This document shows, piece after piece, positions 1 to 6,869 of a DNA stretch of 12,413 bases. Source of the stretch: JBHGBB01 sp041946755. Lineage in GTDB: Bacteria > UBP4 > UBA4092 > JAOAEQ01. The notes under the pieces are model-generated. The model was not told the origin of the DNA, did not search any database, and worked only from the letters and a program-made list of their open reading frames with translations. The stretch lies in NCBI GenBank assembly GCA_041946755.1, contig JBHGBB010000119.1, positions 1 through 12,413 of the forward strand, given 5' to 3'. The translations under genes were made by a program, and so were the position numbers. Positions within the stretch are counted from its first letter, which is position 1, and the number at the start of each line of letters is the position of its first letter.

Positions 1-41
1 ATGCTTGAGTTTCATGCCACAACTATATCATAGTTAGTGGC

Positions 42-1283
42 TTAAATGATACTATACCCATATTCTTTAAATAAGGTATCTAAATAGGGAACTTTTACTT
101 GCTTATCCAGAAATTGCGAGAAGGTTGTAGAATCGAGAGTAATAAACCGTTGTACCGCTTGAAAATCTAATCGGCCAGCATCTATCCGAAACTGCTTAAC
201 TGTCGATTCAAGATATACAGGATAAACGGAATTAGGCCGAAAAGTATGCAGAATATTATCTGCAACCACAAATTCTTTATGTTCAGGCTCAATCGGCCAG
301 CTTGGCCACCAACCGACTAACCCAATCCGGTTACCATGGGCACCTAAGATATCCCAAATCGTTGCGGTATGAATACTCGTTGTCGTAACCGGAATCTGCC
401 GAATTAAATCCAGAACGATGAGCGATTTCCAGACCCATTTTAGACCCAGGCTGTCGAACTGAGCGATCGGGGTTTTAATTCCCGGAATGATTAGCGTTAC
501 ATGGGAATATACCCCATGTTTATACGGCAGTTTCCCGGTAGCAATCGAAGTCCAAATTAAGGGTGACATTGTTGGGTGCAGGGTTTTAATCTTCCCCGAT
601 ACTCCGGTTGATATCAAATAGGCAAACTGCGGGAGTTTATGCTGTTGAACCAAGGAATTTAGAACTTTCCAATCGGCACCATCAAACCCAATCACCAGGA
701 GCTTTAACTTGCTTTTATGCGGACTTATTGCGGTTGTCGCCGTATGGAATGATTGGTGCTGAAATTCGTACCTGAATATAGAAAATACCCCAATACCGAT
801 TCCGATGGCAAAAATATAGATTATAGATAAGATATACCACTTAATCCGGCGAGAGCATAAATTGTATTGACGAATAATAAACCAGCTTATGCTAGCTAAA
901 CCCAGCAAAAAAAACAGGTCATAGGTTACCTTGAGCATACCGATTGGATATCCAAATATTACCCGATACAAAAACCGTATCGTAAAAAATAAAATAAACC
1001 ATAAACAGATGGTTTGATGGATAGTACCCTTATTTATGAAGGTACCCTTAAGTATCGGTAGTCGGTATATTCCAGCAAGTGTTAAATGGATAAGACTATA
1101 GATAATCAGGCTAATTGCAGAATAAGTGAGAAGTAAATAGAGAACGATTAATCCGGCATCGGTTGGTATCAGATATAAATTATTGATTATAATAAACCAA
1201 AAGCTGACATATAAACCGAATAGTATTCCACCCAGAATCCAGATGCCGATCGGATGGTATTCAAACCAACTTTTTTCGTGCAT
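42..1283 (-). CDS. Membrane-anchored alkaline-phosphatase-fold (type I phosphodiesterase-like) protein, C-terminally short
   Basis: The 413-residue protein has about five hydrophobic helices in its first 170 residues (roughly 14-36, 42-66, 90-110, 120-138, 148-170), then a soluble part probably outside the membrane. That part carries the start of an alkaline-phosphatase-superfamily phosphodiesterase domain: GFDGADW (199-205, metal-binding Asp201), HPTMSPLIWTSIATG (236-250, Ser240 at the nucleophile position), HG at 256-257 and TATIWDIL (306-313). The layout resembles phosphoethanolamine/phosphoglycerol transferases such as EptA or LtaS, but the motifs fit the type I phosphodiesterase branch better. 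Family members normally continue for another 150 or more residues with further Asp/His metal ligands. Here the frame stops at 42, so activity is doubtful. No Shine-Dalgarno sequence precedes the ATG. It is the last gene of the dxr group, 84 nt after the acyltransferase. Substrate unknown. Confidence 0.82.
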   Translation of the reverse strand: MHEKSWFEYHPIGIWILGGILFGLYVSFWFIIINNLYLIPTDAGLIVLYLLLTYSAISLIIYSLIHLTLAGIYRLPILKGTFINKGTIHQTICLWFILFFTIRFLYRVIFGYPIGMLKVTYDLFFLLGLASISWFIIRQYNLCSRRIKWYILSIIYIFAIGIGIGVFSIFRYEFQHQSFHTATTAISPHKSKLKLLVIGFDGADWKVLNSLVQQHKLPQFAYLISTGVSGKIKTLHPTMSPLIWTSIATGKLPYKHGVYSHVTLIIPGIKTPIAQFDSLGLKWVWKSLIVLDLIRQIPVTTTSIHTATIWDILGAHGNRIGLVGWWPSWPIEPEHKEFVVADNILHTFRPNSVYPVYLESTVKQFRIDAGRLDFQAVQRFITLDSTTFSQFLDKQVKVPYLDTLFKEYGYSII

Positions 1284-1335
1284 AACTTGGTATGTTGAGA
1301 ACTAAAGCCGATTGTCTGTTATGATAAAGGTTAGT

Positions 1336-1341
1336 ATTATA
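1336..1341 (-). promoter_or_regulatory. Candidate -10 box upstream of the AlkP-like gene
   Basis: A perfect TATAAT on the minus strand lies about 50 nt upstream of the AlkP-like start, in the 84-nt gap after the acyltransferase stop. No good -35 hexamer sits 16-18 nt further upstream (CCTGTT or ACCTGT is the best), so this could be a chance match in AT-rich DNA or an activator-dependent promoter. Confidence 0.3.
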
Positions 1342-1367
1342 CAAAGCTTAGTTAGAAAACAGGTTTA

Positions 1368-2033
1368 TTATTTAAAATAAGCATCAGCTTCTTGAGTGAT
1401 TTTAATTAATTCCTGTTCCAGCATCAGGCGCGATGATTCCAGCTGGTCATGATTCGCTGCTGAAGAAATAGTGATCGGATTACTGATAACCGCTACCGCT
1501 TGGGTAAAAGGAAACGGGATAAGGTATCTATCCCAGGAAGATAGCAGTTTATATCGTTTCGCGCTAGCAGTAATCGGGATAATCGATGCCCCGGTTTTCT
1601 GGGCTAATAAGATTACTCCGGATTTTACCTGTTCGCGCGGCCCTCGCGGTCCATCTACTGCCATAACCGTATCGTATCCTTGTTTCATGACCGAAATTAA
1701 TTGCAGGAATCCAGTAGTTGCACCTTTAGAGCTTGAAGCACGAACGGTTTTATATCCGCATTTTTCCAAGATGCGAGCGAGCAGTTCTCCATCCCGGCTT
1801 TGACTAGCCATAACACACCAGTCTTTCCGGGATTTCATGGTGTAATTCTTGAATCGGTCAACCAGGATTAGATGGCGGCCATGCCATAACGCCCAGATTA
1901 CCGGTTTTCCTTCCTGAAGTATCCCGCGAACCTTGTCCATTCCAACCACCCGGAATCGAAGAGACCGGCCGACTAGATAGATAAACAGCCAACCGATGAA
2001 GGATAAAAGGCCAATAGGTACTTTTATTTTCAT
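1368..2033 (-). CDS. DUF374-type lysophospholipid acyltransferase
   Basis: The 221-residue protein matches the DUF374 branch of the lysophospholipid acyltransferase superfamily, whose members transfer acyl groups to lipid or lipid A-type acceptors at the inner membrane; the acceptor here is not known. An N-terminal hydrophobic stretch (about 6-22) can anchor it. Visible motifs are WHGR (50-53, His51 the likely catalytic base), SQSRDGELLAR (77-87), SSSKGA (100-105) and VDGPRGPR (126-133), followed by a conserved block ending GASIIPI (148-154). Length is normal for the family. The ATG lies 4 nt after the dxr stop, so the two are almost certainly co-transcribed and possibly translationally coupled; no clear Shine-Dalgarno sequence is present. 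Confidence 0.9.
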   Translation of the reverse strand: MKIKVPIGLLSFIGWLFIYLVGRSLRFRVVGMDKVRGILQEGKPVIWALWHGRHLILVDRFKNYTMKSRKDWCVMASQSRDGELLARILEKCGYKTVRASSSKGATTGFLQLISVMKQGYDTVMAVDGPRGPREQVKSGVILLAQKTGASIIPITASAKRYKLLSSWDRYLIPFPFTQAVAVISNPITISSAANHDQLESSRLMLEQELIKITQEADAYFK

Positions 2034-2037
2034 AGGA

Positions 2038-3201
2038 TTATACTTTACTATGCGAGGCTTGTTCCCGTGCCCAAGTGTCCGCAGTGAGGATTTGTTTTAA
2101 ATTCGGGCGCGGTATAACCCGATGCGCTGTCATGGTATGTTCAATTAATCGAGCGATATCTGAAAACAGGATTCGTTTTTCAAGAAAAGTAGCGACTGCA
2201 ATTTCATTAGCCGCATTGAGAACAGCCGGCATCGTTCCGCCGGTTTTAATTGCATCGAATGCTAATTGTAAACAGGGGAATTGATTAAAATTCGGTTGCC
2301 TAAAAGTTAACCGCCCGATTTTCGATAAATCGAGTGATGATATTGGATTTGTCTTCCGGTCGGGATAGGTTAAGGCAAACTGTATCGGTAGATACATATC
2401 GGTTATACTCAACTGGGCGATGATTGACCGGTCGATGAATTCTACCATCGAATGCACGATACTTTCCGGATGGATAACTACCGCAACCTTATCAGCTGGT
2501 ATATTAAATAGATGGGTAGCTTCAATCACTTCAAATCCTTTATTCATCAGCGTTGCAGAATCAATAGTAATTTTCTTTCCCATTGACCAGGTCGGATGCG
2601 ATAATGCCTGTTTAACCGTTATTTTCTTAAAATCGGTTTTGGTATTATGAAATGGCCCCCCGGAAGCGGTAAGGATAATTTTCTTAATCTCGATTTGTTT
2701 CCCTGCTGAGAGGCATTGGAAGATAGCACTATGCTCGCTATCAATCGGAATAATCGGTACCCGATGCTTTTGGGATAGCGGTATAACAATATCTCCGGCC
2801 ATTACCAATACCTCTTTATTGGCCAAAGCGATTCGTTTACCTGATTTTATTGCCGCTATAGTCGGGAGTAGTCCAATTGACCCGACCGTCGCAACAACGA
2901 CGATATCTACCTGGTCATCGGTAGCAATTTCAGTGAGCCCATCGATTCCAACCAAGATGTTCTGTTTCGCTATTTCGGGCTGATATTGATTGATAAAATG
3001 GGTGCGTTTCCGGTCATCCATCAGTCCGATAAGTTTAGGCTTAAATTCAGCAGCTTGTTTTGCTAATAAACCGATATTATTTCTTGCGGTTAGCGCGATA
3101 ACTTCAAATTCATCTGAGAGATGCCGACAGACATCCAAAGTCCGGGTGCCAATCGACCCGGTTGACCCCAGAATAGCGATCCGTTTCCTACGAGTTTGCA
3201 T
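2038..3201 (-). CDS. dxr: 1-deoxy-D-xylulose 5-phosphate reductoisomerase
   Basis: Converts 1-deoxy-D-xylulose 5-phosphate to 2-C-methyl-D-erythritol 4-phosphate with NADPH and a divalent metal, the second step of the MEP isoprenoid pathway, in the cytoplasm. All diagnostic blocks are present (numbering from the ATG at 3201): GSTGSIG (12-18, NADPH binding), ANKE (127-130), DSEHSAIFQ (154-162, metal ligands Asp154 and Glu156), SGGPF (180-184), HPTWSMGKK (202-210), LMNKGFEVIEA (218-228, third ligand Glu224) and HPESIVHSMVEF (244-255). The 387-residue length is normal. A GTG at 3219 would add six residues, but the ATG at 3201 places the GSTGSIG block as in other Dxr proteins. Neither start has a Shine-Dalgarno sequence. 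First gene of the leftward group; the usual cdsA/rseP neighbours are absent. Confidence 0.96.
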   Translation of the reverse strand: MQTRRKRIAILGSTGSIGTRTLDVCRHLSDEFEVIALTARNNIGLLAKQAAEFKPKLIGLMDDRKRTHFINQYQPEIAKQNILVGIDGLTEIATDDQVDIVVVATVGSIGLLPTIAAIKSGKRIALANKEVLVMAGDIVIPLSQKHRVPIIPIDSEHSAIFQCLSAGKQIEIKKIILTASGGPFHNTKTDFKKITVKQALSHPTWSMGKKITIDSATLMNKGFEVIEATHLFNIPADKVAVVIHPESIVHSMVEFIDRSIIAQLSITDMYLPIQFALTYPDRKTNPISSLDLSKIGRLTFRQPNFNQFPCLQLAFDAIKTGGTMPAVLNAANEIAVATFLEKRILFSDIARLIEHTMTAHRVIPRPNLKQILTADTWAREQASHSKV

Positions 3202-3209
3202 AGCGTAAA

Positions 3210-3215
3210 ATAATA
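3210..3215 (-). promoter_or_regulatory. Candidate -10 box for dxr giving a leaderless or near-leaderless mRNA
   Basis: The minus strand carries TATTAT, then 8 nt, then the dxr ATG. A start site at the usual distance would fall on or one base before the A of the ATG, which would explain the missing Shine-Dalgarno sequence. No convincing -35 is visible at 16-18 nt, so the call rests on the -10 match and its spacing. Confidence 0.35.
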
Positions 3216-3335
3216 CCACGATTCAGAAAGGAGTCGCTAGCTTAAATCAAGGCAAATGGCAAAATCAGAACGTCCAATGGTTTTCTAATGCCTGAAAGGT
3301 TTACTTATGGTAAAATATATTTAGTATTTCTAACC

Positions 3336-3350
3336 TGTCCCGAAGGGACA
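3336..3350 (+). promoter_or_regulatory. Leader hairpin next to the amidase ribosome-binding site
   Basis: TGTCCC (3336-3341), loop GAA, GGGACA (3345-3350) forms a perfect 6-bp stem with four G-C pairs and a GNA-type triloop. It ends just before the purine-rich Shine-Dalgarno tract AAAGGGGGAG (3351-3360) that precedes the ATG at 3363. No U-run follows, so it is not a terminator. A role in leader stability or translation is possible but unproven. Confidence 0.45.
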
Positions 3351-3362
3351 AAAGGGGGAGTT

Positions 3363-4109
3363 ATGAAATATAGCTATACTATTCCGGTTTGTTTCTTTCT
3401 TTTTGTAGTATTTACCTGTTGTGCCACCTCTCAAACCCAGTCTTCAATCAAAACCAAACCGAATCCTATTATTGTTTGGCAGCCATCGCATCAGACTGAT
3501 ACCGGTGTAGATTTTAACGAGGCGGTAGTATGTAATGCGATTGTCGAAGCTGCAATGCAGACACCACCGAAACTATCTGAATATAAAGTTTGGAGTTATG
3601 GAAATAAGAATCTCCATCATGCAGATTCCGGAAGTAACACCAAAATCGAGCATACTACCGCCATAATCGATGGGAAAATATCCGGGTATGCCTATGAAAT
3701 TCAGGAGGCGAACAGCTATCATCCGCTAGTATTTATTGCGATCCATAATAATGGCGGCACCAATCGGAATGCGATTTGGGGATATGTTCATGAAGGGGAT
3801 AAATATGAGCCGGAAAATCGGGCATTAGTCGACCGATTGGTGAAAGCCGTCTGTACGGTAACCAATTTGGAGAATCGAGGGGTACACCCGGATAGTTCCA
3901 CCGGGAGAAACGATTATCGATGTAAAACTACCGGGAAATTGGCATTCTATAGCCTCGATGAGAATGTGAATCAAGCGCCATATCGGGTGCTATTAGAAAT
4001 CGGAGATAATGCGGTTAGTCGAGAGTTGCTCGTAAGTCCGGAAGGCCAGAAGAAAATCGGAGCGGCGATTAAATCAGAATTGGTTAAATGGCTAAATGAA
4101 AAAAACTAA
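3363..4109 (+). CDS. N-acetylmuramoyl-L-alanine amidase (Amidase_3-like), exported
   Basis: Likely zinc hydrolase cutting the bond between N-acetylmuramic acid and the stem peptide of peptidoglycan. The 248-residue product starts with a hydrophobic export signal (about 4-19) ending in a Cys pair (19-20); the lipobox is poor, so lipoprotein status is unsure. Catalytic positions of the Amidase_3 fold can be followed: PSHQTDTG (41-48, zinc ligand His43), Glu53 in FNEAVV, FIAIHNNGG (124-132, His128) and VLLEIGDNA (209-217, Glu212), then a C-terminal helix KKIGAAIKSEL typical of the family. The first motif departs from the usual DPGHGG form. The ATG at 3363 was chosen over an in-frame ATG at 3288 because it has a strong Shine-Dalgarno tract and begins the signal sequence. 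First gene of the rightward group. Confidence 0.78.
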   Translation: MKYSYTIPVCFFLFVVFTCCATSQTQSSIKTKPNPIIVWQPSHQTDTGVDFNEAVVCNAIVEAAMQTPPKLSEYKVWSYGNKNLHHADSGSNTKIEHTTAIIDGKISGYAYEIQEANSYHPLVFIAIHNNGGTNRNAIWGYVHEGDKYEPENRALVDRLVKAVCTVTNLENRGVHPDSSTGRNDYRCKTTGKLAFYSLDENVNQAPYRVLLEIGDNAVSRELLVSPEGQKKIGAAIKSELVKWLNEKN

Positions 4110-4137
4110 ATGAAATTCGTTAATCCACGGATAACTT

Positions 4138-4917
4138 ATGCAGGTTGAAGTTAAAGCTTACGATATCGCTAGAAGTATCAATCTAAGCGGGCTGAAAACA
4201 ATACCGCTCGGTAGCATTATTTGTGAAGATCCGTTAATTTACCAGGAGATAGATAAATACCTGGCGATATTCGATTTTGGAGTAGCGGTGTTTTTTGGCT
4301 ATGACAAACCGGAAATAGCGCAACGGGTAGAAGAAATAAAGAAATATACCGTTGGGTATAAAACTGAGTATTCAAAAGATGATTTTATCCTGCATGTCGG
4401 GCCGCGAGAAGGGACCTTGCCGACGAAAGAAGAATTAACCATCGAGAATATGAATTTGGATAATATCAAGTTGGTTGGTATCGTATTAGCCCGATCAGTA
4501 TCATTGGAATATTATGAGAATCTGATCGATAAATCATTAGAAAAACTCACTGATATCGTGCAATCGTTGGCGTCTAAAGGCAAAACCGGCGCTTCTGAAT
4601 CGATGTTATCGAAAGAAGTCGGGTTGGCGTTAGCGATTGAGCATGAATTGGCATATAACCTGGAAATTCTAGATGAGCCGGGAGTTTTATGGGAAGGTGG
4701 TAAAAAAATCGAGAGTTTGTATCATACCTTAACCAAAGCTTTCGAATTAGAATCGAGAGTACAAATTCTGGAAAAGAAGTTGGATATTGTTTCTCGAACC
4801 GATCGGTTTCTTATTGACCAGCTTCAATCCCGTCGCGCATCGTTGTTGGAAATAGTTGTAATATTACTTATTTTATTTGAAACCGTGTTTTTTATTGCTG
4901 AATTTTATCTCCGATAA
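4138..4917 (+). CDS. RMD1/YagE (DUF155, RMND1-like) family protein
   Basis: The 259-residue protein matches the RMD1/DUF155 family, known from yeast Rmd1 and human mitochondrial RMND1 and scattered in bacteria, where no biochemical activity is established. Features: an N-terminal core containing FDFGVAVFFGY (45-55), a central segment VGIVLARSVSLEYYE (113-127), a long charged helical region (about 128-235, likely coiled-coil in part) with REGTLPTKEEL before it, and one C-terminal membrane helix (about 238-256, LEIVVILLILFETVFFI). This tail-anchored layout is typical of the family. It lies 28 nt after the amidase and 42 nt before the MFS gene, so probably in one transcript. Only a weak purine stretch (CGGAT) precedes the ATG. 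Confidence 0.87.
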   Translation: MQVEVKAYDIARSINLSGLKTIPLGSIICEDPLIYQEIDKYLAIFDFGVAVFFGYDKPEIAQRVEEIKKYTVGYKTEYSKDDFILHVGPREGTLPTKEELTIENMNLDNIKLVGIVLARSVSLEYYENLIDKSLEKLTDIVQSLASKGKTGASESMLSKEVGLALAIEHELAYNLEILDEPGVLWEGGKKIESLYHTLTKAFELESRVQILEKKLDIVSRTDRFLIDQLQSRRASLLEIVVILLILFETVFFIAEFYLR

Positions 4918-4959
4918 TGTAAAGAATCGGATTTTAGAAAAACGAGTATTCTATCCGAT

Positions 4960-6480
4960 ATGGATAATAATCCACCCCAGCCGGATTCGGGGTTTAGTAC
5001 CAAGTCTGATCAAAAAACTGAATGGGCACTCCGTCGGTCGATTGCTGAAGGGTCGTTGGCTGCAGTTATGGGCAACCTTGCCGGTGGCGTGTTTTTAACC
5101 GGATTCGCGTTATCGTTTGGAGCTACCGAATTCCATATCGGGTTACTCTCCAGTCTCCCACCATTAATTAGTCTCGTACAACTTTTTACCCCATCGTTGC
5201 TTCGCCGATTTGGCGGAAAACGTAAAGAATTAACCATTGCGACCATAGGTATTGCCCGGCTACTTTGGCTGCTATTAGTTATTTTACCATTCCTCTTTTT
5301 CCTACACCAATCGAATGTTCCATTATGGACTATTCTTGGGATAATCTGTATTTCTACCGGATTAAATGCGATTGGCGGTATTTCTTGGTTGTCTTGGATA
5401 GGGGAACTGGTACCGAGAAACCGGTTTGGTAGATATTTCTCTTCTCGCAATTTGAATAATGGAATAGTCGGTATGGTTACCGCTATGGCAGGTGGAATTG
5501 CGTTCGATTTATGGAAAAAGAATACCCCTACTTCATATGATATTTTCGGCTTCGCCGGAATATTCTTCATCGGATTGGTTTTTGGGATGTTATCAATCTT
5601 TTATATGAAAGGGATTCCGGAACCGGGTTTACCGATGCCGGCAAAACATATTACCCCATGGAAAGAATGGATAACTCCTTTTCGGGACAAAAATTTCCGA
5701 TGGTTTATCATTGCCAGAATGTTTTGGGTATCATCGGTCAATATTGCGGCGCCATATTTCTCGGTGTATATGATTAAAAACTTGAAATTGGATTATTCAT
5801 ATATCCAGTTTACCAATTTAATCGCTACTGCCGGAGCATTATACTGCATGCGGTTCTGGGGGCGATTAATCGACCATTTTGGGAATAAACCGTTGCTTAT
5901 CCTGTCGAATGTTATGAAAGGATTTTATCCACTTGGCTGGTTGTTAGTGACTCCAACCGATTATTGGATAGTACTGCCTTTAGTCCAATTATTATGCTGT
6001 TTCGATTCCGGCATTAATCTGAGTGTATCCAATCTTTTATTGAAACTGTCTCCCAAAGGGAATAATACCGCTTATCTGGCAACCTATACCGCGTGTATCA
6101 ATCTTAGCTTGGCCGTTTCGCCATTCATCGGCGGATGGATGGTCACCCGATTTGCGCAGCATGATATGTTTACCTTTGGCTCATATCAAGTCGAGGCATT
6201 GAAAGTATTATTCTTTATATCCGGCATTTCCCGATTAATCAGTATGCCGGTGGAATATATGGTCCATGAGCATCGAACCGCTTCTTTAGGTCATATGATG
6301 CGAGTACTGCGTGAAGTTAAAGGGTTTGTGCCCGACATCAGCGAACTAAACGCGGCGGTATCATTCTGGTTTGCCCCGGTGAACGATATGGTATATGCCG
6401 TTCGATGGCGAAGTCGTCGATTCCGGAATAAAATTATCGATTTGGTTAGTGATCAGAAAGATGGTGAATCGCAAGAATAA
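4960..6480 (+). CDS. Major facilitator superfamily transporter
   Basis: The 506-residue membrane protein has about twelve hydrophobic segments and a soluble loop near residues 218-245, the usual 6+6 MFS arrangement. Family marks: basic loop LRRFGGKRKE (81-90) after the second helix, a GELVPRNRFGRYFSSRN block (148-164), and the repeat of motif A in the second half, GRLIDHFGNK (301-310). The N-terminal ~25 residues are polar and the C-terminal ~60 residues (about 445-506) are polar and charged, probably cytoplasmic. Substrate cannot be told from sequence. It follows the RMD1-family gene by 42 nt. The ATG has no Shine-Dalgarno sequence. Confidence 0.9.
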   Translation: MDNNPPQPDSGFSTKSDQKTEWALRRSIAEGSLAAVMGNLAGGVFLTGFALSFGATEFHIGLLSSLPPLISLVQLFTPSLLRRFGGKRKELTIATIGIARLLWLLLVILPFLFFLHQSNVPLWTILGIICISTGLNAIGGISWLSWIGELVPRNRFGRYFSSRNLNNGIVGMVTAMAGGIAFDLWKKNTPTSYDIFGFAGIFFIGLVFGMLSIFYMKGIPEPGLPMPAKHITPWKEWITPFRDKNFRWFIIARMFWVSSVNIAAPYFSVYMIKNLKLDYSYIQFTNLIATAGALYCMRFWGRLIDHFGNKPLLILSNVMKGFYPLGWLLVTPTDYWIVLPLVQLLCCFDSGINLSVSNLLLKLSPKGNNTAYLATYTACINLSLAVSPFIGGWMVTRFAQHDMFTFGSYQVEALKVLFFISGISRLISMPVEYMVHEHRTASLGHMMRVLREVKGFVPDISELNAAVSFWFAPVNDMVYAVRWRSRRFRNKIIDLVSDQKDGESQE

Positions 6481-6488
6481 AATAGTTA

Positions 6489-6517
6489 TTGATTATCTTC
6501 AATATCGGCGATATAAT
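6489..6517 (+). promoter_or_regulatory. Sigma70-type promoter before the DUF6868 gene
   Basis: TTGATT (6489-6494), a 17-nt spacer and a perfect TATAAT (6512-6517) lie in the 80-nt gap after the MFS gene. This is the best promoter match I found in the window. The predicted start near 6524 gives a leader of about 37 nt for the DUF6868 gene, so this gene and the URO-D-like gene can be expressed apart from the upstream three. Confidence 0.6.
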
Positions 6518-6544
6518 ACAAGATCAAGATTGATTGGTTTTAAA

Positions 6545-6558
6545 AAGGAGGATTCCTT
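6545..6558 (+). promoter_or_regulatory. Strong Shine-Dalgarno sequence partly inside a small hairpin
   Basis: AAAAAGGAGGA (6542-6552) is a near-ideal ribosome-binding site for the ATG at 6561. Part of it can pair: AAGGA (6545-6549), loop GGAT, TCCTT (6554-6558). The 5-bp stem is weak, so any effect on translation would be modest. Confidence 0.4.
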
Positions 6559-6560
6559 CT

Positions 6561-6836
6561 ATGAATCGTGATGAATTAAACGTTTGTTTATCGAAACTGG
6601 CGGATATTTTACTCTGGTGTTTCCTGTTATCAATAATTTTATCGACGATTTGGTTTGTTTTTTATTTAGTTGGTGGAGATTGGGCGTATCGGTTGCATAG
6701 CTCTTGGTTCTCTTTAAGCCCGCATGAGTTTGTGATGGCGAACTATTATGGATTAGCGTTTGTGAAACTGATAATTTTTCTGTTTTTCTTCATTCCCTAT
6801 TTAGCCATAAAAGTTGTTTTACGGAAGAAAAACTGA
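6561..6836 (+). CDS. DUF6868-family small membrane protein
   Basis: The 91-residue protein has two strong hydrophobic helices: about 13-36, and a second near 64-86 ending in a basic tail (RKKN). Between them is the block DWAYRLHSSWFSLSPHEF, followed by NYYGLAF and a C-terminal FIPYLAIKVV. This helix, (D)W-YRLH--WF, helix plan agrees with the DUF6868 family of uncharacterised membrane proteins, which I recognise by pattern only; function is unknown. The ATG at 6561 is set by a near-perfect Shine-Dalgarno site, in preference to an in-frame start at 6534. It has its own promoter at 6489-6517 and probably shares a transcript with the URO-D-like gene 33 nt downstream. Confidence 0.75.
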   Translation: MNRDELNVCLSKLADILLWCFLLSIILSTIWFVFYLVGGDWAYRLHSSWFSLSPHEFVMANYYGLAFVKLIIFLFFFIPYLAIKVVLRKKN

Positions 6837-6869
6837 TTTTTCTTAAATGAAGGGAGCAACGATTCTATA

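Noticed and set aside
1471..1803. 110-codon plus-strand frame opposite the acyltransferase gene
   Set aside because: Its bases are explained by the conserved acyltransferase motifs on the other strand; no family signal or ribosome site.
3288..3362. In-frame upstream ATG extending the amidase by 25 residues
   Set aside because: No Shine-Dalgarno site precedes it, and the extension would place a polar stretch before the signal sequence, whereas the ATG at 3363 has a strong site.
4877..5098. 73-codon plus-strand frame bridging the RMD1-family and MFS genes
   Set aside because: It overlaps both real genes in another frame and encodes no recognisable protein.
5010..5570. 186-codon open frame on the minus strand inside the MFS gene
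   Set aside because: It is fully antisense to a well-supported membrane transporter, has no ribosome site, and its product is low-complexity Pro/Asn-rich text expected from the complement of a transporter gene.
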